DNA from: Clostridiales bacterium
GTDB lineage: Bacteria > Bacillota > Clostridia > Peptostreptococcales > Anaerovoracaceae
Length of the DNA: 64,000 bases
Reading direction: 5' to 3'
Assembly: GCA_015243575.1 (NCBI GenBank)
Contig: CP042469.1
Coordinates: forward strand, 868,001-932,000
Below the pieces are notes generated by a model. The model was given only the letters and a program-made list of their open reading frames with translations. It was not told the DNA's origin and ran no database searches. Every line of letters begins with the position of its first letter. Within the stretch, counting starts at the first letter, position 1. This document shows positions 33,865 to 43,526 of this stretch, piece by piece. A program made the position numbers and the translations under genes.

Positions 33865-34859
33865 TGATCATATATGCGTTGTTAATTTTTTGTCTGTTAA
33901 TTTTCATTCACGAGCTGGGACATTTCTTATCGGCAAAAGCGGTGGGGATACGGGTTAATGAATTTGCACTAGGCATGGGACCGCTTCTGTTCCATTTTAA
34001 AAAAGGGGATACGGAATATTCGCTGAGGGCACTTCCTATTGGCGGTTATTGTAAGATGGAGGGCGAGGATGAAGAATCCAATGATTCTGCCGCCTTTAAC
34101 AACAAATCCTTTCTGGCGAAAGCGCTGGTAGTGGTAGCTGGGTCTGTGATGAACCTGCTTCTTGCCATTGTGATTATTTCGATGGTTTTCTTATCAGTAG
34201 GAATGCCCACCAATATTATCAAGGATTTATCACCTGATCTTCCGGCAGCCCAAGCAGGACTGCTGCCCGGCGACAGGATTGTACAAATAGAAAATACGAA
34301 GATCAAAGAATGGGAGGATATCACCAACACCATCGGAAAGAGTACCGCTGATACTCTCCGCGTCATTATAGAAAGAGACGGATCGATGCAGACATTTTCC
34401 GTTGGGGTCGTCAAATCTGATGAAGGCAGAAGAATGATTGGAATTGGACCCGAGTATACGAAAAACCCGGGTAAGGCGTTGATATTCGGAGCTTCCAGCA
34501 CGGTAGAAATGGGAGTCAAAATGGTAGAGGTCATCGGCCAGCTCTTTACGGGTGAGGTCTCAACCAAGTCATTGACTGGTCCTGTGGGGATCGTTTATAT
34601 GGTGGGGGATTCTGCAAAACTCGGAATGCTTTATCTTGCACAGCTTACAGCACTCATCAGTCTGAATCTTGCCATCGTCAATATGCTTCCGTTCCCTGCA
34701 CTCGATGGAGGAAGACTCCTATTTATGGTAATCAGACTCTTTACCGGTAAAGCGGTAACGGATGAAACCGAAGGAAGAATTCACTTTATAGGACTGATCC
34801 TATTGTTTGGCTTGATGATTTATATTACCTATCAGGACATAGGAAGGTTTTTCTTATGA
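33861..34859 (+). CDS. rseP: RseP-type site-2 metalloprotease
   Basis: A 332-residue intramembrane protease (RseP/RasP). HELGHF near residue 18 binds zinc; one PDZ domain is in the middle (LPAAQAGLLPGDRIVQIE); NMLPFPALDGGRL near residue 280 supplies the third zinc ligand. It cleaves anti-sigma factors or signal-peptide remnants in the membrane. It overlaps dxr by 4 bases and ispG by 4 bases. Confidence 0.96.
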   Translation: MMIIYALLIFCLLIFIHELGHFLSAKAVGIRVNEFALGMGPLLFHFKKGDTEYSLRALPIGGYCKMEGEDEESNDSAAFNNKSFLAKALVVVAGSVMNLLLAIVIISMVFLSVGMPTNIIKDLSPDLPAAQAGLLPGDRIVQIENTKIKEWEDITNTIGKSTADTLRVIIERDGSMQTFSVGVVKSDEGRRMIGIGPEYTKNPGKALIFGASSTVEMGVKMVEVIGQLFTGEVSTKSLTGPVGIVYMVGDSAKLGMLYLAQLTALISLNLAIVNMLPFPALDGGRLLFMVIRLFTGKAVTDETEGRIHFIGLILLFGLMIYITYQDIGRFFL

Positions 34860-35929
34860 GCAGACAGATTAACTGCGGGGGCATCCTCATCGGAGGAGGC
34901 GCTCCCGTTTCCATTCAGTCCATGACAAATACGGATACTAGAAATATCACAGCCACTGTAGAACAGATTCAAAAACTTGTCAGTGCAGGCTGTGATATCG
35001 TGCGTTGTGCCATCCCTGATATGGAAGCGGCAGAAGCGTTCGGTGAAATTAAAAAAAAAGTAGGGATACCCCTCGTAGCAGATATCCATTTTGACTATCG
35101 TCTGGCTTTGGAAGCAATCAAAAATGGAGCGGATAAGGTAAGAATCAACCCGGGCAATATTGGCAGCAGAGACAGGGTTAAGGCTGTTGTTGATGCAGCC
35201 AAGGAACGTGAGATTCCCATTCGGATCGGAGTAAATTCCGGTTCCCTTGAAAAAGACATTCTGGAACAATACGGCGGAGTTACAGCAGAAGGACTTGCTG
35301 AAAGTGCACTCAGGAATGCAGTCTTGGTTGAAGAAATGGGATTTTCCGATCTCATCTTGTCCTTGAAAGCCTCGGATGTCAGGCTGAACTACGCAGCGCA
35401 TAAAATCATCCATGAGAAAACAGACTATCCCCTTCATATCGGAATCACCGAAGCAGGAACGCTGGAAAGCGGAAAGGCAAAATCCGCTTTAGGCATCGGT
35501 GCATTGCTGCTGGATGGAATCGGAGACACCGTCCGGGTTTCCCTAACGGGTGATCCGGTAAATGAGGTACTCTTTGCTATAGAAATATTGAAGGCACTGG
35601 ATTTGAGAAGCAGTTCCATAAGGTTTGTATCCTGCCCGACCTGCGGACGATGCGGAGTCGATTTGGCGAAGATCACGTCGGATGTCGAAACGGCACTGAA
35701 GCCCATTGAAGATAAAATGAAAGAGAAGCAAATCCCATCCTTTACCGTTGCAGTAATGGGCTGCGAAGTGAATGGGCCAGGAGAGGCTCGAGAAGCGGAT
35801 TTTGGAGTTGCGTGCGGCAAAGGCAAGGGACTGATTTTTAAGGACGGAAACATCATAAAAACTGTGCCAGAGGAAGATATTGCAAAAGAATTAATCCTGT
35901 ATATAGAAGAAGAAAAAATATTGGTTTAG
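34856..35929 (+). CDS. ispG: 4-hydroxy-3-methylbut-2-enyl diphosphate synthase
   Basis: IspG (GcpE, 357 residues) reduces MEcPP to HMBPP using a [4Fe-4S] cluster. SMTNTDTRNI at the N-terminus and the cysteines in SCPTCGRCGVDL plus GCEVNGPGEAREAD near residues 260-310 are intact. An ATGA overlap couples it to rseP. Electrons would come from ferredoxin or flavodoxin. Confidence 0.97.
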   Translation: MSRQINCGGILIGGGAPVSIQSMTNTDTRNITATVEQIQKLVSAGCDIVRCAIPDMEAAEAFGEIKKKVGIPLVADIHFDYRLALEAIKNGADKVRINPGNIGSRDRVKAVVDAAKEREIPIRIGVNSGSLEKDILEQYGGVTAEGLAESALRNAVLVEEMGFSDLILSLKASDVRLNYAAHKIIHEKTDYPLHIGITEAGTLESGKAKSALGIGALLLDGIGDTVRVSLTGDPVNEVLFAIEILKALDLRSSSIRFVSCPTCGRCGVDLAKITSDVETALKPIEDKMKEKQIPSFTVAVMGCEVNGPGEAREADFGVACGKGKGLIFKDGNIIKTVPEEDIAKELILYIEEEKILV

Positions 35930-35971
35930 GATAAAATAAATTCAGTGTTTCCGAAGAAAGGGGGTATGGGA

Positions 35972-36433
35972 ATGATTCCGGGACTTGAAATGTCACAGCC
36001 GTTGATCTGGGTCATGATCGCGGTGATTTTTGCTGTCATTGAAGGCTTAACCATGGGACTGACGACAATTTGGTTTACAGTGGGAGGCGTTGCAGCTTGT
36101 ATCATCGCGTTGATTGGAGGACCCTTAATCCTTCAGGTGGCAGTTTTTCTGATTGTATCCGTCATCCTGCTTTACTTTACAAGGCCTCTTGCAGAAAAGC
36201 GGCTGAAGGTCGGTCATGAAAAAAACAACATTGAACAATTGATCGGAAAGACAGCGCTCGTGATGGAGACCATAAAACCGTATCATCCAGGACAGGCAAG
36301 ACTGAACGGTCTCGTATGGACAGCGGTGACCGAGCAGGAAAGCGAAATTCTGGAGAAAAATGAGCTGGCAATCGTTGTTCGGGTTGAAGGCGTAAAACTT
36401 GTTGTTGAGAAAGTGAAAGGAGAAGAAAAATGA
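35972..36433 (+). CDS. NfeD-like membrane protein
   Basis: A short NfeD (about 153 residues): two to three hydrophobic segments at the N-terminus, then an OB-fold-like C-terminal domain (IGKTALVMETIKP... LNGLVWTAV). Such proteins pair with SPFH/stomatin proteins in membrane microdomains, and the SPFH gene starts within the stop here. The ATG at 35972 has GGGGG eight bases upstream; ATG 35966 and GTG 35945 are alternatives. Confidence 0.88.
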   Translation: MIPGLEMSQPLIWVMIAVIFAVIEGLTMGLTTIWFTVGGVAACIIALIGGPLILQVAVFLIVSVILLYFTRPLAEKRLKVGHEKNNIEQLIGKTALVMETIKPYHPGQARLNGLVWTAVTEQESEILEKNELAIVVRVEGVKLVVEKVKGEEK

Positions 36434-37374
36434 ATATTGTTCCTGTTTTAACCATTTTTCTGTTGATCGCTATTGCTATCTTTCTTGTAGTGACCAATAT
36501 CAGGATTGTGCCTCAGGCAAGAGCCTATGTGGTGGAGAGACTGGGAGCTTATCACGTCACCTGGCAGGTGGGACTGCATATAAAAATTCCGCTCATTGAT
36601 AAAATCTCTCGAAAGGTTTCATTAAAGGAGCATGTCATAGACTTTCCCCCTCAGCCAGTAATCACAAAAGATAATGTTACCATGGAAATTGATACGGTGA
36701 TCTATTTTCAGATCACTGATCCAAAGCTTTACGCATATGGCGTAGAAAATCCTATGTCAGCTATTGAAAATCTGACGGCTACGACGCTGAGAAACATCAT
36801 TGGTGATCTGGAGCTGGATGAATCATTAACAAGCAGAGAGCATATCAATACCAAGATCCGCCTTGTGCTTGATGAAGCCACCGACCCATGGGGCATTAAG
36901 ATTAACCGGGTTGAAGTTAAAAATATTGTTCCGCCAAGAGATATTCAGCAGGCCATGGAAAAGCAGATGAGAGCGGAAAGAGAACGGCGAGAAGCTATCC
37001 TGAGGGCTGAGGGAGAAAAAACGTCGGCCATATTAATTGCTGAGGGAAATAAACAATCTCAGATTTTAAATGCACAGGCAAATAAGGAAGCAACGATTCT
37101 TTCGGCAGAAGCAAAGAAAGAAGCGCAAATCAGAGAAGCTGAGGGTCATGCTCAGGCAATTTTGCTGGTGCAGCAGGCAACTGCAGACGGAATTAAGATG
37201 CTTGTGGAATCCAGCCCCACTCAGCCTGTAATTGCGCTGAAGAGTCTGGAGGCCTTTGGTAAGGCTGCGGACGGAAAAGCAACAAAGATCATTATTCCGT
37301 CGGAAATACAGGGCCTTGCGGGTCTTGCGTCCTCTCTGACAGAACTCATAAAAGAGGATTCTAAGGAACGCTGA
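36430..37374 (+). CDS. qmcA: SPFH/stomatin-family membrane protein
   Basis: A 314-residue SPFH protein: N-terminal membrane segment, then IVPQARAYVVERLGAYHVTW, the HVIDFPPQPVITKDNV core, and a long Ala/Glu coiled coil at 185-255. It probably forms large cages that laterally organise the membrane and regulate proteases such as FtsH. It is paired with the NfeD-like protein (4-base overlap). The name qmcA is by similarity only. Confidence 0.9.
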   Translation: MNIVPVLTIFLLIAIAIFLVVTNIRIVPQARAYVVERLGAYHVTWQVGLHIKIPLIDKISRKVSLKEHVIDFPPQPVITKDNVTMEIDTVIYFQITDPKLYAYGVENPMSAIENLTATTLRNIIGDLELDESLTSREHINTKIRLVLDEATDPWGIKINRVEVKNIVPPRDIQQAMEKQMRAERERREAILRAEGEKTSAILIAEGNKQSQILNAQANKEATILSAEAKKEAQIREAEGHAQAILLVQQATADGIKMLVESSPTQPVIALKSLEAFGKAADGKATKIIIPSEIQGLAGLASSLTELIKEDSKER

Positions 37375-37457
37375 TTGAATGAAAGGTGCAAAGAAGGTCG
37401 AGAAAATTTCTCGATTGGCAAGAAAAAAATAGAACGAGGCATTTACGGAGGCTATCA

Positions 37458-40400
37458 TTGAAATCGTTAATAGAAAACACAATCAACTGGAATAAAATCG
37501 GCAAGCATCCCAAAGAAAGCTATATCTTTTCCATTGGAAAGGCAGTTGTTTCGAAAGAAACGGCTGTCCTTTCTCTGGATATACAGCTTAATTTTGTAAT
37601 ACCATTTTCGGATGCTGAGCGTATCAGTGATCTGGTAAGAAGTCAGATTCCGGGATTGAACGGTGTGAAGCTCAATTTCATCTATGAGAATGTGATTCTG
37701 AGCGAACAGGAGATCCTCAAGCATTACATTGAGCATATGATCCATGAAATCAATGGCAGCTATGCCGCCATCACAAAGACGATCTTTCCAAAGGAGTTCC
37801 AGATTGAAGGGGGACAGCTCACGATTATGGCGCTTGGTGCAGTGGCTGTAAGTGAACTCAACGACAAGGTTGCCCATCATTTTGAGCAGTACCTCAAGCG
37901 GGATTTTGGAATCGTAACGAGTGTGGTGTTTGAAAATCACAAGGACAATTATAAGGAAACCGCAAAGGAACGTGCTTTGCAGGCTGAAAAGGAGCTGGAA
38001 GAAGCCACAAAAGCCCTGAAACAGGCTGCCGCATCAGGCGGTTCCGGCGGCTCTGGCGGAAACGGAGCAGGCGGTGCTTTCGGTGGGAAATCACCCGGAA
38101 GCAATGGCGGAAACGGCGGCGGCTTTAACAAGGGCGGGGAGAAATGGAAACGGAGAGAAAAGGAAGAACCCATGGTGGGAAACCGCATTCTGGGAAAGAA
38201 TATCAATGAATCGCCAGTCCCCATGTCCAGTATTACCGTGGACAGCGGACAGGTCACCATTGAGGGGATGCTATTTCGTAAAGAGTCCAGAACCATAAAG
38301 AATAATAAGAAACTGGTTACCCTTCTGGTCACTGACAAAGTCACCTCCATGTGTGTTAAGCTCTTTTGCTCTGAGGAAAAATGGACGGAAATTGATGAGA
38401 ATCTGAAATCTGGAGATTACGTCAAGATTCGCGGCAATGCAGAGTTTGACACCTTTGAGAATATTCTGGTCGTCATGGGGAAGGATATTGAAAAAACCGA
38501 AAAAGAAGGGCGGAAGGATCACAGCGAAAAGAAGCGTGTAGAGCTTCATGCTCACACGAAGATGAGTGCCATGGACGGCCTGAATGAGATCGGCGGAATG
38601 ATCAAAACAGCCGCCAAGTGGGGTCAGAAGGCAATCGCCATCACGGATCACGGAGTGGTACAAGCGTTCCCAGATGCGGCAAAGACCGTGAAATACGGGA
38701 AACTGGATATCAAACTGATCTTCGGCCTTGAGGGTTATCTCTATGATGACTCCAATGATGCAGACGGAACCATTGACTATAAGTCTAAAAATACATACCA
38801 TATCATATTGCTCGCTCAAACCCAGGAGGGATTGAAAAATCTTTACAAGCTGGTTTCGATCTCTCATCTGGAATATTTCTATAAGAGACCCAGAATTCCC
38901 AAGTCTGTACTAACGGCCCACAGAGAGGGCTTGATCATTGGATCAGCATGCGAAGCGGGTGAGGTTTACCGGAGCATCCTGCATAAAAAATCAGAGGAAG
39001 AGATTGTTCGAATCGCAGAGTACTATGATTATCTTGAAATCCAGCCTCTTGTGAATAATCAGTTTCTCATTGATAACGGCACCGTTCCCGATCGAGAGGC
39101 GCTGAAGGATATCAACCGAAAGATCATTGATCTTGGTAGGAAGCTGGGAAAGACCGTAGCAGCTACCTGCGACGCACATTATTCCAATCCCGAAGAAGCT
39201 CTTTACAGAAAGATCCTAATGGCAGGGCAGGGATTTAAAGACATCGAAGGTGATAAAGGACTCCATATGAGGACCACACAGGAGATGCTGGAAGAATTTG
39301 ATTATCTGGGTGAGGAAACTGCTAGAGAGGTTGTAATTGAAGCAACCAACAGGATCGCGGATATGGTGGAAAAAGTAGTGCCTGTTCCCAGTGGGAAATT
39401 CCCGCCGAAGATTGACGGAGCAGAAGATCGCCTCAGAACGCGGTGCATGGAAACCGCGTGGGGAATCTACGGGAATCCGCTGCCGGAGCTGGTCCAAAAA
39501 CGTCTGGATCGAGAACTGGATTCTATCATCAATAACGGTTACGCCGTCATGTACGTCTCAGCGGAGATGCTGGTACAGAAATCTCTTTCCGACGGATATC
39601 TGGTAGGCTCCCGAGGCTCGGTAGGCTCCTCTTTCGCAGCTACCATGGGCGGAATCACCGAGGTAAATCCGCTGGCACCCCACTACATATGCCCCAATTC
39701 GGAATGCAAAAACTCAGAGTTTATTACCGATGGAAGCTATGACTGCGGTATTGACATGCCGGATAAAAACTGTCCGAAATGTGGTACCCTGTATAAAAAG
39801 GACGGTTTCAGTATTCCATTCGAAGTGTTTCTTGGCTTTGAAGGGGATAAGGAACCCGATATCGACTTGAATTTTGCGGGAGAATATCAGCCCGTTGCCC
39901 ATAAATATGTGGAAGATATCTTTGGGAGAGAAAACGTATTCCGTGCAGGAACCATCGGCACCGTCGCATCAAAAACTGCGTATGGATTTGTCATGAAGTA
40001 CTTTGAAGAACGTCAGCAGCCGGTGAACAAATGGGAAGCAGACCGATTGACGGAATGCTGCACCGGCGTGCGAAGAACCACAGGTCAGCATCCTGGAGGA
40101 ATTATCATCGTTCCCAGGGGCCACGAAATCTTTGAATTCTGCCCCGTTCAGCATCCGGCAAACGACATGACAACGGATATCATAACAACGCATTTTGACT
40201 ATCATTCGATCGATGAAAACCTGCTGAAGCTTGATATCCTCGGCCACGACGTACCGTCCATGATCCGGCAGCTTCAGGATATGACGGGTGTGGATCCGCT
40301 TTTGGTGCCATTGAAGGACCCGAAGGTAGACAGCTTGTTCAATGGAATTGAAGGTCTTGACATTAAGGACCCTGACTATAAATTTACCCATGGGAGTTAT

Positions 40401-41276
40401 GGTATCCCAGAATTCGGTACGAAGTTTGTTAGACAGATGCTGGATGATACAAAGCCTTCTATGTTTGCTGATCTGGTTCGTATTTCCGGCTTTTCACACG
40501 GAACCGATGTATGGATTAACAATGCGCAGGAGTTTATCAAGAGCGGTCTTGCCACCATGAAGGATGCGATTTCCACCCGAGACGACATCATGAACTATCT
40601 GATTTTGAAAGGTCTGCCGAACAAAACGGCATTCAAGATCATGGAAAACGTCAGAAAAGGAAAGGGCATCACCCAGGAAGAAGCGGATCTGATGGCAGAG
40701 AACAACGTTCCGGAATGGTATATTGAATCCTGTCGAAGGATCAAATACATGTTCCCTAAGGCCCATGCGGTGGCCTACGTTATGATGTCCTATCGAATCG
40801 CTTATTATAAGGTCTACCATCCGGTAGAATTTTACTGCGTCCTCTTTACAACGAAGGTGAGTGAATTTGACGCTGATACCATACTGAAAGGCGCCAGAGC
40901 CATCATGAATAAGATCGAGCTCATCGAGGCAAAAGGAAAAAATGCTACAAAAAAGGAAGAAGATGAGGTCACCGTTCTGGAAATCGCATACGAGATGTAT
41001 TCCAGAGGCTACGAATTTTCACCGGCGGAAATTGGTAAATCTCATGCAACACGCTTCCTTGTGGTGGATGGAAAAGCGCTGCTGCCCTTTGTAGCACTCT
41101 CTGGAGTGGGAGAAAGTGCAGCCAAGTCCATCGTCGCGGAATATGAAAAGAAGCCGTTCATTTCCGTAGATGACATGCGAAACAGGGCAAAAGTAAACAA
41201 AACCGCCATCGAAGCATTGACCAATCACGGGGTTCTTTCTGACATTCCGGAATCGGATCAGCTTTGCCTTTTTTAA
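37458..41276 (+). CDS. polC: DNA polymerase III PolC, lacking the exonuclease domain
   Basis: Gram-positive replicase of 1272 residues against about 1440 in Bacillus. The start is TTG at 37458 with GGAGG eight bases upstream. Domains in order: N-terminal region (1-195), a Gly/Ser/Asn-rich linker (about 210-245), OB fold, PHP (KRVELHAHTKMSAMDG, about 360), zinc-binding segment (CPNSEC...CPKC), palm with PDIDLNF (about 799), fingers TTGQHPGGIIIVP, helix-hairpin-helix, and a C-terminal clamp motif QLCLF. PHP text GLEGYLYDDSNDADG passes straight into NTYHIILLAQTQEGLKNLYK; the inserted DnaQ-like exonuclease with FDVETTG is not there. Proofreading must come from elsewhere or be absent. The rimP-nusA operon follows. 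Confidence 0.96.
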   Translation: MKSLIENTINWNKIGKHPKESYIFSIGKAVVSKETAVLSLDIQLNFVIPFSDAERISDLVRSQIPGLNGVKLNFIYENVILSEQEILKHYIEHMIHEINGSYAAITKTIFPKEFQIEGGQLTIMALGAVAVSELNDKVAHHFEQYLKRDFGIVTSVVFENHKDNYKETAKERALQAEKELEEATKALKQAAASGGSGGSGGNGAGGAFGGKSPGSNGGNGGGFNKGGEKWKRREKEEPMVGNRILGKNINESPVPMSSITVDSGQVTIEGMLFRKESRTIKNNKKLVTLLVTDKVTSMCVKLFCSEEKWTEIDENLKSGDYVKIRGNAEFDTFENILVVMGKDIEKTEKEGRKDHSEKKRVELHAHTKMSAMDGLNEIGGMIKTAAKWGQKAIAITDHGVVQAFPDAAKTVKYGKLDIKLIFGLEGYLYDDSNDADGTIDYKSKNTYHIILLAQTQEGLKNLYKLVSISHLEYFYKRPRIPKSVLTAHREGLIIGSACEAGEVYRSILHKKSEEEIVRIAEYYDYLEIQPLVNNQFLIDNGTVPDREALKDINRKIIDLGRKLGKTVAATCDAHYSNPEEALYRKILMAGQGFKDIEGDKGLHMRTTQEMLEEFDYLGEETAREVVIEATNRIADMVEKVVPVPSGKFPPKIDGAEDRLRTRCMETAWGIYGNPLPELVQKRLDRELDSIINNGYAVMYVSAEMLVQKSLSDGYLVGSRGSVGSSFAATMGGITEVNPLAPHYICPNSECKNSEFITDGSYDCGIDMPDKNCPKCGTLYKKDGFSIPFEVFLGFEGDKEPDIDLNFAGEYQPVAHKYVEDIFGRENVFRAGTIGTVASKTAYGFVMKYFEERQQPVNKWEADRLTECCTGVRRTTGQHPGGIIIVPRGHEIFEFCPVQHPANDMTTDIITTHFDYHSIDENLLKLDILGHDVPSMIRQLQDMTGVDPLLVPLKDPKVDSLFNGIEGLDIKDPDYKFTHGSYGIPEFGTKFVRQMLDDTKPSMFADLVRISGFSHGTDVWINNAQEFIKSGLATMKDAISTRDDIMNYLILKGLPNKTAFKIMENVRKGKGITQEEADLMAENNVPEWYIESCRRIKYMFPKAHAVAYVMMSYRIAYYKVYHPVEFYCVLFTTKVSEFDADTILKGARAIMNKIELIEAKGKNATKKEEDEVTVLEIAYEMYSRGYEFSPAEIGKSHATRFLVVDGKALLPFVALSGVGESAAKSIVAEYEKKPFISVDDMRNRAKVNKTAIEALTNHGVLSDIPESDQLCLF

Positions 41277-41330
41277 TCAGCAATATCTGCTGAATTCAGG
41301 TGAATTTGATTACTTTTTTCTAGAAAAGGC

Positions 41331-41417
41331 TTGCAATACCAAGGTTTTTGTGCTATTGTAAAAAAGTAGTAGAAAACTTGACTTGTAAATGCAAAAGAGT
41401 GGGCAATCCCACTCTTT
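41331..41417 (+). promoter_or_regulatory. Promoter and leader hairpin of the rimP-nusA-infB operon
   Basis: TTGCAA (41331-41336), 17 bases, TATTGT (41354-41359) with an upstream TG forms an extended -10 promoter. About 30 bases downstream, AAAGAGTGGG/CCCACTCTTT (41394-41417) is a perfect 10-bp hairpin with a 4-base loop, followed by CACTTTTG. It could be the polC terminator or a leader attenuator. Confidence 0.6.
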
Positions 41418-41504
41418 CACTTTTGTGAAGAGAAAGAAAGACAAATTACGCGTTAAGGCGTCAAATTCAGGGGAGAACGGAGCAGTCCGTTCAAAGGAGT
41501 TACA

Positions 41505-41981
41505 ATGGCAAAAAACAAGATTAAAGAACTGATAACGGAAGAATTGTCAGAGTTTCTAAAAACGAACGGATACGAACTGTACAACGTCGAATTCGTAAAA
41601 GAAGGCAAGGACTGGTTCCTAAGGGTCTATATTGACCGGGCAGAGAATTCGGACGAAGGCATCGGAACGGATGACTGCGAGAAGGTAAGCAGATATCTCA
41701 GTGAGAAGCTGGATTCCCTGGATCCAATTGAGCAAAATTATTACCTGGAGGTCTCCTCACCGGGGATGGATCGGGCACTGATTAAAGACAGCGATTATGT
41801 CCGCTATGCGGGCCGTTTTGTGGATATTACCCTATATCAGGGTTTCAATGGTAAAAAGACGTTCTTTGGTAAGCTGGAAGGCTTGCAGGACGGGAACTTG
41901 GTTATTCTGGATGAAAAAGAAGCCAGAATTGAAATTCCAATGGAAAAAGTGGCAAAGACAAAGCTTGCTGTATTGTTTTAA
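41505..41981 (+). CDS. rimP: Ribosome maturation factor RimP
   Basis: RimP (158 residues) aids 30S assembly. Conserved features are the GYELYNVEFVKEGKDWFLRVYID core, DDCEKVSRYLSEKLD, YYLEVSSPGMDR, and the SH3-like C-terminus. AAAGGAG precedes the ATG. polC-rimP-nusA is the standard Firmicutes order. Confidence 0.95.
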   Translation: MAKNKIKELITEELSEFLKTNGYELYNVEFVKEGKDWFLRVYIDRAENSDEGIGTDDCEKVSRYLSEKLDSLDPIEQNYYLEVSSPGMDRALIKDSDYVRYAGRFVDITLYQGFNGKKTFFGKLEGLQDGNLVILDEKEARIEIPMEKVAKTKLAVLF

Positions 41982-42000
41982 GGAGGATAGTTGAGTCATA

Positions 42001-43167
42001 ATGAACAGAGAATTTATTAAGGCAGTTGAGGAATTAGAAAAGGAAAAAGAAATCTCCAAAGACCTTTTGATTGAAGCCATCGAATCTGCCCTTGTGTCTG
42101 CATACAAGAAAAACTACGGAACCTCTCAGAATGTCAGAGTAAATATTGACAGAGACACCGGTGATATTGATGTCTTTATGAGAAAGGATATCGTAGAGGT
42201 GGTGGGAGATCCCTTCGTAGAGGTTTCCATCGAGGAAGCCCGGGAGATCGATCCCAAATACGAGGTTGGTGATGTAATTGAAAAGCAGGTCACTCCCAGG
42301 GACTTTGGAAGAATTGCCGCTCAAACCGCGAAACAGGTTGTAGTACAACGAATCAGAGAAGCGGAACGCGGCTTAATTTATGACGACTATTCCAACCGGC
42401 AATCAGAGATTGTGAACGGAATTATTCAGAGAGTAAGCAATGATACTGTGTTTATCAATATGGGAAAAACAGAAGGAATTCTGGCTGCCACAGAGCAGGT
42501 TCCCGGAGAGAAATATTTGATCAACAGCAGAATCAAGGTTTACATCATGGATGTAAAGAAGACCACAAAAGGGCCACAGGTCTATCTTTCCAGATCCCAT
42601 CCGGGACTTGTAAAGAGACTGTTTGAACTTGAGGTTCCTGAAATACAAGATGGAATTGTTGAAATAAAGAGCATATCAAGAGAAGCTGGTTCCAGAACCA
42701 AGATGGCGGTCTATACGGCAGATGAAAATGTAGATCCTGTAGGTGCTTGTGTTGGTTCAAGAGGAACCAGAGTTCAGACCATTGTGGATGAACTCTTTGG
42801 TGAGAAAATAGATATTATCAATTGGAGTGAAAATCCGGAAAAACTCATCAGCAGTGCGCTGAGCCCGGCTAAAGTTGAGAAGGTAATTGTCAACGAAGAA
42901 GGAAAATCAGCCACCGTTATCGTACCGGATTATCAATTATCTCTAGCCATCGGCAAGGAAGGGCAGAATGTAAGATTGGCTGCCAAACTGTGCGGGTGGA
43001 AAATTGATATTAAAAGCCATACTCAATTCTTCCCCGATGAAAGCGAGTTTGACGACAATGCCGATTTGGAGAGTTTTGAGACTGAAGATGGTTATGAGGA
43101 ATGGGAAGAAACCGGAGAAGATCTGATTCTGGAAGATGACGATTACGAAATCGTTGAAGTGGAATAA
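42001..43167 (+). CDS. nusA: Transcription termination/antitermination protein NusA
   Basis: NusA (388 residues): an N-terminal polymerase-binding domain (1-125), S1 domain (about 130-200), and two KH domains with VGSRGTRVQTIVDEL and AIGKEGQNVRLAAKL. An acidic tail ends the protein; the Gammaproteobacterial AR repeats are absent, as usual for Gram-positives. It modulates pausing and termination by RNA polymerase. Confidence 0.97.
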   Translation: MNREFIKAVEELEKEKEISKDLLIEAIESALVSAYKKNYGTSQNVRVNIDRDTGDIDVFMRKDIVEVVGDPFVEVSIEEAREIDPKYEVGDVIEKQVTPRDFGRIAAQTAKQVVVQRIREAERGLIYDDYSNRQSEIVNGIIQRVSNDTVFINMGKTEGILAATEQVPGEKYLINSRIKVYIMDVKKTTKGPQVYLSRSHPGLVKRLFELEVPEIQDGIVEIKSISREAGSRTKMAVYTADENVDPVGACVGSRGTRVQTIVDELFGEKIDIINWSENPEKLISSALSPAKVEKVIVNEEGKSATVIVPDYQLSLAIGKEGQNVRLAAKLCGWKIDIKSHTQFFPDESEFDDNADLESFETEDGYEEWEETGEDLILEDDDYEIVEVE

Positions 43168-43250
43168 GTCTTAATCATAGCCAAAGCCCGGGTAAAATAA
43201 ACTTGTCTGAAGTAGCAGGCAGAGATACAGATAGATAAGGGGGTGTTTCT

Positions 43251-43526
43251 ATGAAAACGAAAAAGGTCCCAATGCGCAGGTGTGTTGGGTGCATGGAATC
43301 AAAACCGAAACGAGAATTGATTCGAATCGTTGCTGCGGACGGCGGTCCCAAAATAGATTTGACCGGTAAGGCAAACGGAAGAGGCATTTATTTATGCCCC
43401 AATACAGAGTGTTTTACGAAGGCAAGAAAACGAAAAGCCGTCAGCAGGGGCCTCGAGATAGAAATAGGAGAAGCAGAGCTGGACAATTTATTCAAGGAGC
43501 TAGCGGAACATGAGAAAAAAGGTTGA
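43251..43526 (+). CDS. rnpM: YlxR/RnpM RNA-binding protein
   Basis: A 91-residue DUF448 protein: MRRCVGCMESKPKRELIRIV with the two cysteines, then GRGIYLCPNTECFTKA and KRKAVSRGLE. RnpM binds the RNase P RNA and tunes its activity in Bacillus. It overlaps the next gene by 17 bases. Confidence 0.94.
   Translation: MKTKKVPMRRCVGCMESKPKRELIRIVAADGGPKIDLTGKANGRGIYLCPNTECFTKARKRKAVSRGLEIEIGEAELDNLFKELAEHEKKG

Noticed and set aside
37386-37457. Longer N-terminus for PolC
   Set aside because: The added residues are not conserved-looking, and the TTG at 37458 has a well-placed GGAGG.
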